From NCBI GenBank assembly GCA_023413135.1, contig JAEZQK010000035.1, positions 48,938 through 112,937 on the forward strand: a DNA stretch of 64,000 nucleotides, written 5' to 3'. The position numbers and the translations under genes were made by a program. Source of the stretch: Bacillota bacterium (GTDB lineage Bacteria; Bacillota; Clostridia; Christensenellales; Aristaeellaceae). The number at the start of each line of letters is the position of its first letter. The stretch's first letter is position 1. The notes beneath the pieces are model-generated. The model ran no database searches, had not been told where the DNA came from, and saw only the letters and a list, made by a program, of their open reading frames with translations. Positions 1-8,631 of the stretch are shown one piece after another.

Positions 1-254
1 GCGGACTTGCGGGCCAGCAGGTACTTGTTCTGGCCGCTTTGCCGGGCCATTTCGTATACGAGGGGAATGCCCTTGGATTCCGCGGTGATCATATAATCGT
101 AAGGCGGGGCTTTTTCCAAAAGCGCGCGGGCAGCGGCAATGGTCAGCTCCACATCGCCAAAGATCACAAATGCGCCAATATACAGGGAATCGTTCACCCG
201 GCAGATGGGCAACTCGCGCTTGAGCCCTGCAATTTCAATGGGATACGTATGCAT
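1..254 (-). CDS. phosphoribosyltransferase-family protein (partial, C-terminus off the window)
   Basis: Only the first 84 codons are present; the gene runs off the left edge. The start is ATG at 254. The fragment begins MHTYPIEIAGLKREL and carries TAESKGIPLVYEMARQ followed by YLLARKS, which resembles the N-terminal part of adenine/xanthine-type phosphoribosyltransferases (COG0503), enzymes that join a base to PRPP. The PRPP-binding loop itself would lie beyond the edge, so substrate cannot be inferred. The gene points away from the rightward hydrolase at 375, with about 120 bases between the two starts. Family call is from motif resemblance only; the activity is an inference. Confidence 0.6.
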   Translation of the reverse strand, partial: MHTYPIEIAGLKRELPICRVNDSLYIGAFVIFGDVELTIAAARALLEKAPPYDYMITAESKGIPLVYEMARQSGQNKYLLARKS

Positions 255-374
255 GTTGTTTCTCCCCAATGCAAAGGATTGGCCGGCAGGAAAACTGCCA
301 CAACGTCCATTATAGAACAACCGGAAAAAAAGTCAATGGAGCGATTTACTTCCATATATGAAGGAGGCTTATCC

Positions 375-1298
375 ATGGTGGCGCATGAAGAGAGTACCTT
401 CCTGTCCACCACAGGCGATCCGCTGAAAAAGCTTATCTGGCACCCTGAAGGAACGCCCAAGGGCGTGGTGCAGCTTACGCATGGCATGGCGGAGCATATC
501 CTAAGGTATGAGGGATTGGCTAAGGCCCTTGCGGATAAAGGCTTTGCGATAGTTGGCCACAATCACCTGGGCCATGGGGAAACAGCCGTAACGCAGGGCT
601 TTTTCGCAAAGAAGGGCGGCTGGGGCGCACTGCTTGACGATATGCACAAAGTGCGGATGGATACGGAAAAGGAATATCCCGGCCTGCCCTACTTTTTGCT
701 GGGCCACAGCATGGGCAGCTTTCTTGTGCGCTGCTATTTGTTTGAACACAGCCGGGGGCTGCGCGGTGCGGTGCTGTCGGGCACGGGCGCCTTCAGCCCG
801 ATGGAAGCCCGCCTGGGGCTTTTTCTGTCCAGAGCCCTGATCCTTCTGGGCAGGGGATTAAGCCCGGCCAAATTGGTGGATACGCTGGCCTTCTCCGCCA
901 ACAACAAGCCCTTTCTGCCGGCCCAGACGCCCTTTGACTGGCTCAGCCGTGACAAAGAGCAGGTTAAGGCCTATGTGGATGACCCGATGTGCGGTTTTTT
1001 GTTCACCGCCAAGGGGTATCATGACCTATTCACAGGCCTGAACCTACTGACCAAGCTTAAAAGCCTGAAAGCCATGAACAAGGAACTGGCCGTGCTGTTC
1101 CTGTCGGGCAGCCGTGACCCGGTGGGCAAAAATGGCGCCGGGATGAAGCGGGTGGCGGATGCTTTCCATGATTCGGGGATAAACGATATCACGGTAAAGC
1201 TGTATCCCGAAGCCCGCCACGAGGTGTTCAACGAGGTGAACCGCCAGGAGGTCTACGGCGATTTGGTCAACTGGCTGCTGGGCAAGAGCGGGGCATAG
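375..1298 (+). CDS. alpha/beta hydrolase, monoglyceride-lipase-like (serine aminopeptidase S33 fold)
   Basis: A 307-residue cytosolic alpha/beta hydrolase. The start at 375 is set by AAGGAGG at 361-367; the reading frame stays open upstream but without a ribosome site. The nucleophile elbow GHSMGS puts Ser at residue 112; Asp248 (SGSRDP) and His282 (EARHE) complete the expected triad. The oxyanion-side motif THGMAEH near residue 35 is typical of the Hydrolase_4 group (lysophospholipase/monoglyceride lipase-like). There is no signal peptide or membrane segment, so it should act on a cytosolic ester. It is monocistronic: the next gene downstream is convergent and a palindromic repeat lies between. 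Fold call is firm; substrate is unknown. Confidence 0.85.
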   Translation: MVAHEESTFLSTTGDPLKKLIWHPEGTPKGVVQLTHGMAEHILRYEGLAKALADKGFAIVGHNHLGHGETAVTQGFFAKKGGWGALLDDMHKVRMDTEKEYPGLPYFLLGHSMGSFLVRCYLFEHSRGLRGAVLSGTGAFSPMEARLGLFLSRALILLGRGLSPAKLVDTLAFSANNKPFLPAQTPFDWLSRDKEQVKAYVDDPMCGFLFTAKGYHDLFTGLNLLTKLKSLKAMNKELAVLFLSGSRDPVGKNGAGMKRVADAFHDSGINDITVKLYPEARHEVFNEVNRQEVYGDLVNWLLGKSGA

Positions 1299-1390
1299 CA
1301 TGTTAAAGGAAATGGTGCAAACTCGAAAAAGTGGCTGCGTATCTTTCCGACACAGATTATCCTGAAAATAGGGAGCGAGTCATACATGAG

Positions 1391-1512
1391 AAGGCTTCCC
1401 CTGGAGGGGAAGCTGTCGACGAAGTCGACTGATGAGGTGTTTATAGCAAATAAATGCTGCACCAACACCTCATCCGGCGCTGCGCGCCACCTTCCCCTCA
1501 AGGGGAAGGCTT
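1391..1512 (+). repeat. palindromic MITE/REP-like element, copy 1
   Basis: About 122 bases built of nested hairpins. The ends are small CTTCCCCT/AGGGGAAG hairpins with near-identical terminal arms (AAGGCTTCCCCT versus AAGCCTTCCCCT). Inside are GTCGAC-gaa-GTCGAC, a long arm GATGAGGTGTT pairing with AACACCTCATC, and GGCGC-tgc-GCGCC. A second copy lies inverted at 51300-51423 with the same arms but an unrelated central spacer. No coding potential. It sits between two convergent genes, where it could also act as a terminator. Confidence 0.8.
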
Positions 1513-1514
1513 AT

Positions 1515-3083
1515 TTACGTGTTGATCCACTCCGGATTGTTCAGTATGTTCCGGCAGAGGAAGAAGATCAAGGGAGCAATGATGAGGTTCGCCAGCGTCA
1601 ATATGACCAGCACCGTGATGTTCACGGAAAGGAACAGCACGCTCATGGAATACAGCACGATGGAGAGCACCGTGCCCGGCAGCACCAGCAGGATCATGAT
1701 CAGGAAATAAAGCATCACAAGCAGCGCCTTGAGCTTCATGCCGCTGAAAAACTTTTCCACAAGAAGGTTGCCGGCCACAAACAAAAGCGAAAAGCTTACG
1801 CGGGCAAGCACCGCAAAAGCGATATCCAGCGGCGGGAGCTTAAGCATCAGCCCCATGGGGATCATGAGCAGCAGAGCCTCCACCACAAATCCAAGCGTGG
1901 ACTCCCTTAGGCAATGGATCAGCTTGCGGAAGGACGTTTCAGGCAGCAGGTAGATATGGGGGCGCGTGAGCTCCTTCACCCAGCGGCCCGAGGACACGGT
2001 GAAAAGCTGCATATAGGTTGCAAAGACAAAGCCGGGCAAAAGCCCCTCTCCCCGCATGATGAACGCGAAGGCCAGGGATACAAGCAGCATGATCATGGAC
2101 ATGGTATCTAGCAAAAACCGCCTGGCCCGGCGGCTTTCCAGCCTGTGCTTATAGTAGAAGACGGATGCGCCGGCCCCCTTGTTCAGGCCCGTTTTCCCTA
2201 CCTTCACATTTTCGGGGAGAACCTCCTGTGTTTTGCCCTCCCTTCTTGCAGCAAGCGTCTGATGAAGCGTCTCGGTGGCTTTGAGCACGTCTTCATAGAA
2301 GTCGGTCTCCTGCCGGTCCAAAAGCACAATGCAGGCTATTGTCCAGGTAATGGCTGCCCCCAGGCCCAACAAGGCCTGCGCCCATTGTGCACCCCATACT
2401 CCCGCCACTAGCGCGCGCATCCATCCGCCCACAGGGAACAAAAGCATGGGCAGCCGCGACAATTGTTCCGCCCCCACCTGCATCCAAGAAGAAGTATTTG
2501 AAAACACGGGCAGCAGCACATACAGCGCCCCCAGGCCGCACAGGGACAGCAAAGCGATCCTGGCCGTCTTCCTCTTCTTTTCACTGGCATGGGTGATGCT
2601 ATACAATGTCATGGCTGTCAGCTGCCCCAAAAACAGCGTCAGCCCATAGCCCAGCAGCACCAGCAGCAAAAAGGTGATAGGAGCGCCGTACTGCTGGTGG
2701 ACCCAGGAGTATTGAAACAGAAGGAAAAAGCCGATCGTAAGCGACGTGCCCATCTGCTTAACCAGCCCGTACAGCAGGATTTTCTGCGGTTTTAACGGCG
2801 CCGGGAACAAAAGATGGATATCTGCCAGGGAGAACAGCGTGGTGCCCCTGTGAACGCCCCGGTAGGCTGAAAAGGCAAACATGGCGATGTATAGCACCGA
2901 AACGATAGCATACAGCTCTATGATTGGCCTAAGCTCCGTATTTCTGCCCTGCCCGCCTGCGAAAATCACAAAGCCCAGCAGACCGGCCAGGACAAGCGAT
3001 ACGATCCAGTTGGCCGGCTTCTTGAAAAAGGAGATGATTCTGTTTTTCAGCGTAGTGAAGAACAGGTATGGAAGCGCCTTCAT
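1515..3083 (-). CDS. putative ABC exporter, membrane subunit
   Basis: A 522-residue integral membrane protein with about a dozen hydrophobic segments, for example residues 27-43, 57-74 and 108-125, and a soluble loop near residues 265-305. Sequence and size resemble the Firmicutes 'putative ABC exporter' permeases (PF16962-like). Its ATG overlaps the stop of the upstream ATPase gene by four bases (ATGA at 3080-3083), so the two are translationally coupled and surely form one transporter. The substrate is not evident: no substrate-binding protein is linked, which fits an exporter. The gene ends three bases from the palindromic repeat at 1391-1512. Confidence 0.75.
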   Translation of the reverse strand: MKALPYLFFTTLKNRIISFFKKPANWIVSLVLAGLLGFVIFAGGQGRNTELRPIIELYAIVSVLYIAMFAFSAYRGVHRGTTLFSLADIHLLFPAPLKPQKILLYGLVKQMGTSLTIGFFLLFQYSWVHQQYGAPITFLLLVLLGYGLTLFLGQLTAMTLYSITHASEKKRKTARIALLSLCGLGALYVLLPVFSNTSSWMQVGAEQLSRLPMLLFPVGGWMRALVAGVWGAQWAQALLGLGAAITWTIACIVLLDRQETDFYEDVLKATETLHQTLAARREGKTQEVLPENVKVGKTGLNKGAGASVFYYKHRLESRRARRFLLDTMSMIMLLVSLAFAFIMRGEGLLPGFVFATYMQLFTVSSGRWVKELTRPHIYLLPETSFRKLIHCLRESTLGFVVEALLLMIPMGLMLKLPPLDIAFAVLARVSFSLLFVAGNLLVEKFFSGMKLKALLVMLYFLIMILLVLPGTVLSIVLYSMSVLFLSVNITVLVILTLANLIIAPLIFFLCRNILNNPEWINT

Positions 3084-3790
3084 GCGATGCGCCCCCCTCC
3101 CTCGGTGATTTCAAAGAACAGCTCCTGAAGGGATTTTTCCCCTTCCAGCCGGCCATCGTTTTTCTTGGTGGCTGCAAAGGCGCCGTTCATCATGATGTGA
3201 GCCACATCCCAGCCGTCTTCCACGCTGTCCAGCATGTGGGTGCTGATCAGAACCGACACATTTTGCGATTTCAGTTCCCGAAAGATCACCTTTAATTCCT
3301 TGATAGCGTGGGGGTCCAGCCCCACCAGGGGCTCATCGAATATAATAACTTTAGGCTTTATGATCAAGGCACAGGCAAGGCTCACCTTCTGCTGCATGCC
3401 CTTGGAAAGCTCACGGCCCAGCTTATCCTTTTTATCCTCCAACTCCAGCCTTTTAAGAAGCGCTTGCGCATCCCCCTCCCAATCATTCAGCCGGTAGGCC
3501 CTTGCCATGAGTTCCAGGTGTTCCCCGATGGTAAGCAGGTCATAGATGGCCGGCATTTCAGGCACATAGCCCAGCAGTTTTTTTGCCTCAATGGATTTGT
3601 TGTTATAGCCGTTTATGGTGATTTCGCCTTCGTGGCGCAAAAGCCCCGCGATGCATTTGATCATGGTGGATTTGCCTGCACCGTTAGGGCCCAGCAGAAC
3701 GGCGATCTGCCCATCCTCCACCTGAAAGCTGATGTCATGATTGGCCACAGTCTTCCCATATTTTTTTGTCACATGCGAAATGGATAACAT
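3080..3790 (-). CDS. ABC transporter ATP-binding protein
   Basis: A 236-residue ABC ATPase. The start at 3790 is chosen because AAGGAG lies eight bases upstream; an earlier in-frame codon at 3835 has no ribosome site. Walker A is GPNGAGKST (residues 34-42), the signature is LSKGMQQKVSLA (about 128-139), Walker B is VIIFDEP (about 148-154) and the switch His follows in STHMLDS (about 183-189). It energises the membrane protein encoded by the overlapping downstream gene at 1515-3083. Single-domain ATPase plus a large membrane subunit is the layout of ABC-2-like exporters. Substrate unknown. Confidence 0.93.
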   Translation of the reverse strand: MLSISHVTKKYGKTVANHDISFQVEDGQIAVLLGPNGAGKSTMIKCIAGLLRHEGEITINGYNNKSIEAKKLLGYVPEMPAIYDLLTIGEHLELMARAYRLNDWEGDAQALLKRLELEDKKDKLGRELSKGMQQKVSLACALIIKPKVIIFDEPLVGLDPHAIKELKVIFRELKSQNVSVLISTHMLDSVEDGWDVAHIMMNGAFAATKKNDGRLEGEKSLQELFFEITEGGGRIA

Positions 3791-4128
3791 AACCCTGCTC
3801 CTTTTCCTTTTCTCCAGGCTACATCCTAGCGGCAATGGGGGATATTGTCAATGTTCGATATCGCAGTCCCGCAGAATTCCGGTTAAAAGCAGCGTATTAT
3901 CGCCTGAAGACTTCTACTTATCGGTCATGAAACGAAACCAGGCGCACCGTTTCGTTACAAAAGAAGGATTTTTTTAGGGCTGAGTCGAATGCAATTTTAA
4001 TGCCCTTGTCAGCAGTGCACCGTGTGTTACACCTGTTGCAAGGAAAAAGGACTACATTTCGTTTATATACATGCATGGATGCAAGTCCTGTGGGGTAATC
4101 TATCCCTGGGAAGAAGAGGATGATCAAT
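3791..4128. other. intergenic region between divergent genes, 338 bases
   Basis: Separates the leftward ABC ATPase gene from the rightward VanY-like gene. It contains one clear dyad, AACGAAAC at 3931-3938 and GTTTCGTT at 3949-3956 (8-bp arms, 10-base loop), followed by an A/T-rich run, which could be an operator or a weak hairpin. No convincing reading frame or known RNA was recognised. Confidence 0.5.
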
Positions 4129-5250
4129 ATGAGCAGAAGCAAAAAGCAAAAAGATCCTTTCCGCACATTGATCCGGGGAATGATATTTATGGCGGTGGCT
4201 GCCGCCATATGCGCCGGGATCTTCTATGGCCTAAACGCCTATGAAAAGCACGCCCTGGCCCAGAAGATCAAGGATACGGAGGCTGTCAATCAAAAGCGCG
4301 AACAGGAGTACCAGGCCGCCGTTGCGGAGTGGCAAAGCGCCACGCAAAAGGGGCAGAACCTTAACTGGCCCTCCCCCAAAGCAGAGGGCTGGGATGTGGT
4401 TGACATAAGCTCCTTTCCCCTGGAGAATACGCAGCGTGATCCCAGAGACAGAGCCGAGCTTCTGGCCGGGGGCATGATGCTTGTCAACCCGTGGCACCCG
4501 CTGCCCGCTGATTTTCCCACCGATGGAATCGTCAGCGTGATGACCGCTACCCAAAGAAAGGTAGGCGCCGCCAATGCGGATGTGAAGTTATCCCAGAAAG
4601 CTATTGATGCCCTGCAGGTATTGATTAACGATGCTGCCGCCGCAGGCCTGAAGGACTACTTCGTTTCGGAAGGCTACCGCACCAATGATTATCAGACAGA
4701 GCTGTTTGAAAAGAAAAAGACGGAGCTGGAGGATCAATACAGCGGAGATATACTGATCGAGAAAACCAAGGAGCAAGTTAACGCGCCGGGCACCAGCGAA
4801 TACCAAAGCGGTTTATCTTTCCAGATGGGTCTGTACCCCGCCTACAAGGATGGTTTCCAGGCGTCGGAACAGGGCAAATGGCTTACCGAAAACAGTTGGA
4901 AATACGGCTTCATTTTCCGTTTCCCAACGAAAGAATTTCCCAATTCCTCCTGGATCGATAAATCCTACAAAACGGGCGTCACCATCAAGCTGAGCCTGTA
5001 CCGCTGGGTTGGCATTCCCCACGCCACCGTCATGCGCCAAATGGAATTCTGCCTGGAAGAGTATGTGGAATACCTGATCGAGCACCCCCATCTGGCCGTG
5101 TATGAAAACGGCACTCTCAAATATGAGATTTTCCGCCGTCCGGTGGGCAACGAAGCTACCGTGGATATCGAAGTACCCTTAGCCGCCTCCTCATACCTGT
5201 ACTCCCTGGATAACATGGGCGGCTTAGTTACAGCATTCATTTACGAATAG
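4129..5250 (+). CDS. VanY/D-Ala-D-Ala carboxypeptidase-fold protein lacking the metal ligands
   Basis: A 373-residue membrane-anchored protein: a basic N-terminus, one hydrophobic segment (residues about 13-34), a coiled stretch, then a domain that follows the VanY/LAS peptidase pattern (EGYRTNDYQTELF near 180; PGTSEYQSGLSFQ near 222; LYRWVGIPHATVM near 290; LEEYVEYLIEH). In active members the second motif is SEHQxGLAxD and the third ExWHxR. Here the His is Tyr225, the Asp is Gln232, the catalytic Glu is Lys287 and the last His ligand is Leu290. The fold therefore seems kept while zinc binding and catalysis should be lost. The start at 4129 is preferred over ATG 4120 because GAAGAGGA lies at a proper distance. 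A terminator follows at 5268. Confidence 0.75.
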   Translation: MSRSKKQKDPFRTLIRGMIFMAVAAAICAGIFYGLNAYEKHALAQKIKDTEAVNQKREQEYQAAVAEWQSATQKGQNLNWPSPKAEGWDVVDISSFPLENTQRDPRDRAELLAGGMMLVNPWHPLPADFPTDGIVSVMTATQRKVGAANADVKLSQKAIDALQVLINDAAAAGLKDYFVSEGYRTNDYQTELFEKKKTELEDQYSGDILIEKTKEQVNAPGTSEYQSGLSFQMGLYPAYKDGFQASEQGKWLTENSWKYGFIFRFPTKEFPNSSWIDKSYKTGVTIKLSLYRWVGIPHATVMRQMEFCLEEYVEYLIEHPHLAVYENGTLKYEIFRRPVGNEATVDIEVPLAASSYLYSLDNMGGLVTAFIYE

Positions 5251-5267
5251 GACCAATCGATAGAAAA

Positions 5268-5296
5268 CGGGCTGCTGCATGGCGGCCTGTTTTTTG
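5268..5296 (+). terminator. intrinsic terminator after the VanY-like gene
   Basis: CGGGCTGC (5268-5275) pairs with GCGGCCTG (5282-5289), with two G-T pairs and a six-base loop, followed directly by a run of seven T. Confidence 0.8.
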
Positions 5297-5475
5297 CATG
5301 CACATGTTTCGATGCTTCATTGCAGGACATGGCCGTCTTTATATTCCCGAAATTTCTGAAAACAGGAAATTTCAAGCCCATATTCGCTATGGACTTTTGG
5401 AATGATGGAAAATATACTTAATGCATACACTTTAGCAAAAAAAGGAATTTGCTTTAAGGAGTGTGAAAACAGCTC

Positions 5476-6336
5476 ATGGTCAAGATTACAGCCGATAGCA
5501 CCTGTGATTTATCACCCGCAATACTAAAGGATCTGAACATCACTTTAAGCCCGTTGCACATTCTGGCAGGGGATAAGGATTTCAGGGACGGTGTGGATAT
5601 CACCCCTGCCGACGTCTTCAAATTTGCGGACCAGCAAGGGATCATGTGCAGAACAGCAGCCGTCAACGTATACGAATATGAACGCCTTTTTGAGGAATTT
5701 TCCGCAAGCTTTGATGCGGTGGTTCATGTCTGCATCGGATCGGGATTTTCGGCGTGCTATCAAAATGCGGTGCTGGCTGCCAGGCGCTTTGACAATGTGT
5801 TTATAGTGGATTCACGCAACCTGTCCAGCGGAAGCGGGCACGTTGTCTATGGAGCCGCCCTGCTGGCAAGATCCGGCGCCGGTGCGCAGCAGATTCTGGC
5901 CAGCCTGAAAACGCTGATCCCGCGGGTGGATGCCAGCTTTGTCATCGACCGTCTGGATTATCTGCATAAAGGCGGCCGCTGCTCGGGCCTGGAGGCCACG
6001 GGTGCCAAGCTGCTTCAAATTAAGCCCTGTATCGAGGTACTGGACGGGCAAATGAAGGTAGGCAAAAAATACCGCGGCAGCTTTGAACGCTGCCTGGAAA
6101 GCTATGTCAAAGACAAGCTTACAGACTTGAGCCGGATTGAGCTTAAGCGTGTGTTCATCACCCACCCCATGTGTTCCAGGGAAACCGTTCAGCGGGTAAG
6201 GGAAGTGATACTTGAGTACGCCGGTTTTGAAGAAGTTATCGAAACCAATGCCGGCTGCACCATTTCCAGCCATTGCGGGCCCAAAACGCTGGGTATACTT
6301 TTCCTTCGCAAAGGTGAAAAACAGGCACTATTTTAA
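5476..6336 (+). CDS. DegV family fatty-acid-binding protein
   Basis: A 286-residue DegV-family protein. The opening ITADSTCDLS, the internal GSGFSACYQNA and the C-terminal ETNAGCTISSHCGPKTLGILFL are family hallmarks. Characterised relatives (FakB) hold a fatty acid and present it to a fatty-acid kinase; no kinase gene is linked here, so that role is inference. The ATG at 5476 has AAGGAG only at 5456-5461, a long spacing; no better in-frame start exists nearby. Monocistronic, ending in a strong hairpin shared with the convergent response regulator gene. Confidence 0.9.
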   Translation: MVKITADSTCDLSPAILKDLNITLSPLHILAGDKDFRDGVDITPADVFKFADQQGIMCRTAAVNVYEYERLFEEFSASFDAVVHVCIGSGFSACYQNAVLAARRFDNVFIVDSRNLSSGSGHVVYGAALLARSGAGAQQILASLKTLIPRVDASFVIDRLDYLHKGGRCSGLEATGAKLLQIKPCIEVLDGQMKVGKKYRGSFERCLESYVKDKLTDLSRIELKRVFITHPMCSRETVQRVREVILEYAGFEEVIETNAGCTISSHCGPKTLGILFLRKGEKQALF

Positions 6337-6344
6337 CGGCCAAT

Positions 6345-6386
6345 GGCAAGGCCGGCACGCATGTCCTCCCGCGTGCCGGCCTTGCC
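6345..6386. terminator. bidirectional hairpin between degV-like and response-regulator genes
   Basis: A perfect 16-bp stem, 6345-6360 with 6371-6386, and a ten-base loop. It lies between convergent genes. There is no long T tract on either side, so it may act partly as an mRNA-end stabiliser. Confidence 0.7.
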
Positions 6387-6415
6387 CGTTTGCTCAAATG
6401 AACGAATCAATCTTT

Positions 6416-7060
6416 TTACGCCATTTTCAGCCGGTAGCCAAGCTTATATACTGTTTCAATACGGTCGCCGCCCAGCTTTTTGCGAAGCCGCTGCACATGC
6501 ACATCCACAGTGCGGGTTTCCCCGATGCCCTGATAGCCCCAGGCTGTTCGCAACAGTTGTTCCCGGGATACGGCGGTTTCCGGGTTCTGCATCAGCGCAT
6601 GCAAAAGGGCAAACTCCTGGGCAGTGAGTTCCAATGGTTCTCCGGCCAGCTTCACTTGCTTTTCTTCCAGATTGATCTCCAGGCTGCCCAGCGTCAGCCG
6701 GTTTTCCGTTTCTTTCAAAAGCTCCTCCGCCTCAAAAAGCAGTTCCGGTTCATCGAAGGGCTTCACCAGCACACGGCAAGGACCGCCATACAACGCCTGA
6801 AGGTGATCCTTCGTATCCGATTCGCGGGTGATGAACAGTACGGGGCATCTGCGGCAGGAAAGGTTCGTAAGGAAAGGATGGCTGTCCGTCCAGGGGAGGC
6901 GCGCGTTCATAACCACCAATCCGTTGCCAAGCGCCTGCAGATATTCTCCCGCTTGCGCCGGGCTTTCCACCGCCCAGCACCCATGACCCGCTCTGGTCAA
7001 CATTTGCGCCATCTGCCGGGCCGACTGCTTGTCGCTTTCGATGATGAGCACTTCAGCCAT
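6416..7060 (-). CDS. OmpR/PhoB-type response regulator with a degenerate receiver
   Basis: A 214-residue two-domain regulator. Start 7060 is supported by GAGGTG upstream. Residues 1-110 form a receiver: acidic cluster ESD (8-10), conserved Lys100 in LVKPF, but the phosphoacceptor position is Asn52 (VVMNARLPW instead of xxxDxxLP). Residues about 117-214 form a winged-helix DNA-binding domain with the usual LTAQEFALLHAL, REQLL, VDVHVQRLRKKL and YKLGYRL. No histidine kinase is adjacent. It is the last gene of a leftward cluster after XpaC, TelA, LemA and TPM proteins. DNA binding is expected; control by phosphorylation is doubtful. Confidence 0.88.
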   Translation of the reverse strand: MAEVLIIESDKQSARQMAQMLTRAGHGCWAVESPAQAGEYLQALGNGLVVMNARLPWTDSHPFLTNLSCRRCPVLFITRESDTKDHLQALYGGPCRVLVKPFDEPELLFEAEELLKETENRLTLGSLEINLEEKQVKLAGEPLELTAQEFALLHALMQNPETAVSREQLLRTAWGYQGIGETRTVDVHVQRLRKKLGGDRIETVYKLGYRLKMA

Positions 7061-7168
7061 GAATTTCACCTCATGCATCCAACGTACCAAGTCTGGAAAT
7101 TCATGCCGCACTTTCCCTAAAGTTATGAATAAATTGTGAAGAATTTTATACAGGCGCGGCCGCCTTCA

Positions 7169-8047
7169 TTACCAACGGTTTCTGTTCTTGAACAATTCGT
7201 TCAAACCAAGGCCGGCAAAAATCCATCCCAGCGGGCCGCAGCCGCAGCCCATGCACCCGGCCCGGTCGCCCATACGGCGCCTGCGGGAGCCAAAGATCAG
7301 CGAGAACAGAATGAACAGGATGAACAACGACCCGAGGCTGAATCCTGACGATCTATCTTCCCGGTAGGGGCGGTTTGGCCTTTCAGGCCTTTCCGCCTGC
7401 TTATCATTTTTCTCCCATTCGGAAAAAAACTGGCTGCCGCCGGGCAGAAAATCCATCCAGCTATTGTTGTTATTGGATGGCGCAACCGTAGGCGCGGCTG
7501 TGGGAGTGGCGGCAGGGATGCCAAACAGATCGGCGGTGGAAACGGTTTGACCATACGAATTGCCCAAAGAGGATGCCAGCTGCGGGATGTACTGGCGGAA
7601 GGCCGATTCATACTGCTCGTTTTGATAATCCTTCAGGAAATAGAAGTTTAGCAGCTGCTGCTGGGAATCCGCGGACAAACGGCGGGCCAAGGTATTCCCG
7701 GCGACGGTTACCGCCTCTTCATCCCCCGAGGACAAAAGCAGCAGCAGATCCTCATCGCCAAGGTTCCACAGGCGGAATATTTCCCGGGCAAAAGTAGTTT
7801 TGTCCTGCCCGTCCAGGAAATGAACGGTAACCACCCAAAGCTTCACGCCGGTTTCATTCTTGAGCGTGTTGTGAAAGGTATTCAGATCGTCGACCGTATC
7901 TTTTGAAAAAATATTGGCACTGTCGGTCACAACCAGGTCCGTCTTTTCGGGATACCTGGGTGCAGCCCATGCGCTCAACGGGCTATAAAGCAGCAATATC
8001 ACTAAAAGCACGGTTCCAAGACACCGGAAAAATGCGCGGCGCGCCAT
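7169..8047 (-). CDS. exported TPM-domain protein
   Basis: A 292-residue protein with a signal peptide (hydrophobic about residues 10-28, AWA-AP cleavage), a TPM (TLP18.3/Psb32/MOLO-1) domain at about 30-165 with the family's 'VTDSANIFS' opening and D/E-rich loop, a low-complexity Ala/Thr/Pro and Asn linker, one membrane segment (FILFILFSLIFG) and a Gly/Cys-rich tail MGCGCGPLGW. The start at 8047 is taken because AAGGAG is seven bases upstream; the ATG at 8053 is too close. TPM proteins are extracytoplasmic and often sit beside LemA, as here (38-base gap). Role in the envelope is inferred from that pairing. Confidence 0.85.
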   Translation of the reverse strand: MARRAFFRCLGTVLLVILLLYSPLSAWAAPRYPEKTDLVVTDSANIFSKDTVDDLNTFHNTLKNETGVKLWVVTVHFLDGQDKTTFAREIFRLWNLGDEDLLLLLSSGDEEAVTVAGNTLARRLSADSQQQLLNFYFLKDYQNEQYESAFRQYIPQLASSLGNSYGQTVSTADLFGIPAATPTAAPTVAPSNNNNSWMDFLPGGSQFFSEWEKNDKQAERPERPNRPYREDRSSGFSLGSLFILFILFSLIFGSRRRRMGDRAGCMGCGCGPLGWIFAGLGLNELFKNRNRW

Positions 8048-8085
8048 ATCCATTCTCCTTCTTCTGGCAGGTGGGTACTGAGTGA

Positions 8086-8631
8086 CTAATCAAACAAATC
8101 GGCACTTTGAATGCCCATCAGGGCAGCAAACCAGCCGCTGAAGGACTGCTGCAAATTGCTGTTAAACTCTCTGGCCGCATTGTTATAGGCATTCACAGCA
8201 TCCCCGTCATCATAGACCTCAAGCGCCTTGGTCAGCGAGACTACATAGTTCCAGTCCTTGGTGTCGGCCTGAAGGGAGGCAGAATCTTTCAAAGCACCGG
8301 AAAGTGCTCCTACCGCCTCAGTCAAGGATTGGTTAGCATCATACTTTTTGTGCAATGATGCGCTACCATTGTTCAGCACATCCCGGGCATCAGCAACGGC
8401 CTTTAAGCGGTCATCCTGTTTGTCCAGATGCCTTTTTGCCACCGCCAGCAGGTTGCTGGCATCGGCGGCGCGCAGCGCCAATAAGCTTTTCAGGCCGCCC
8501 TCCTGCTCATACATCTTTTGAAGTTCCTGGGCTTCTGCCTGCCAACCCTTGCGGGCACCCCAGGCCAGGCTCCCCAGAACCAGGGCCAGGGCCACCAGCA
8601 GGCAGAAAAATGTCCGCCCGGTGTGTTTCAT
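8086..8631 (-). CDS. LemA-family protein
   Basis: A 181-residue protein with an N-terminal membrane anchor (residues about 7-23) and an all-helical body. The helix with VNAYNNAAREFN matches the LemA YNxAVxxFN signature, and the C-terminal end is hydrophobic with a 'FSGWFAALMGIQSADLF' pattern. ATG 8631 has GGAGGA six bases upstream; a longer frame begins at 8676 without a ribosome site. It lies between TelA (90-base gap) and TPM genes, so the three membrane-associated proteins are probably co-expressed. Biochemical function of LemA proteins is not established. Confidence 0.8.
   Translation of the reverse strand: MKHTGRTFFCLLVALALVLGSLAWGARKGWQAEAQELQKMYEQEGGLKSLLALRAADASNLLAVAKRHLDKQDDRLKAVADARDVLNNGSASLHKKYDANQSLTEAVGALSGALKDSASLQADTKDWNYVVSLTKALEVYDDGDAVNAYNNAAREFNSNLQQSFSGWFAALMGIQSADLFD

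Noticed and set aside
3931..3956. Riboswitch or T-box upstream of the VanY-like gene
   Set aside because: Only a single 8-bp dyad is visible; no T-box or known riboswitch core motif could be identified.
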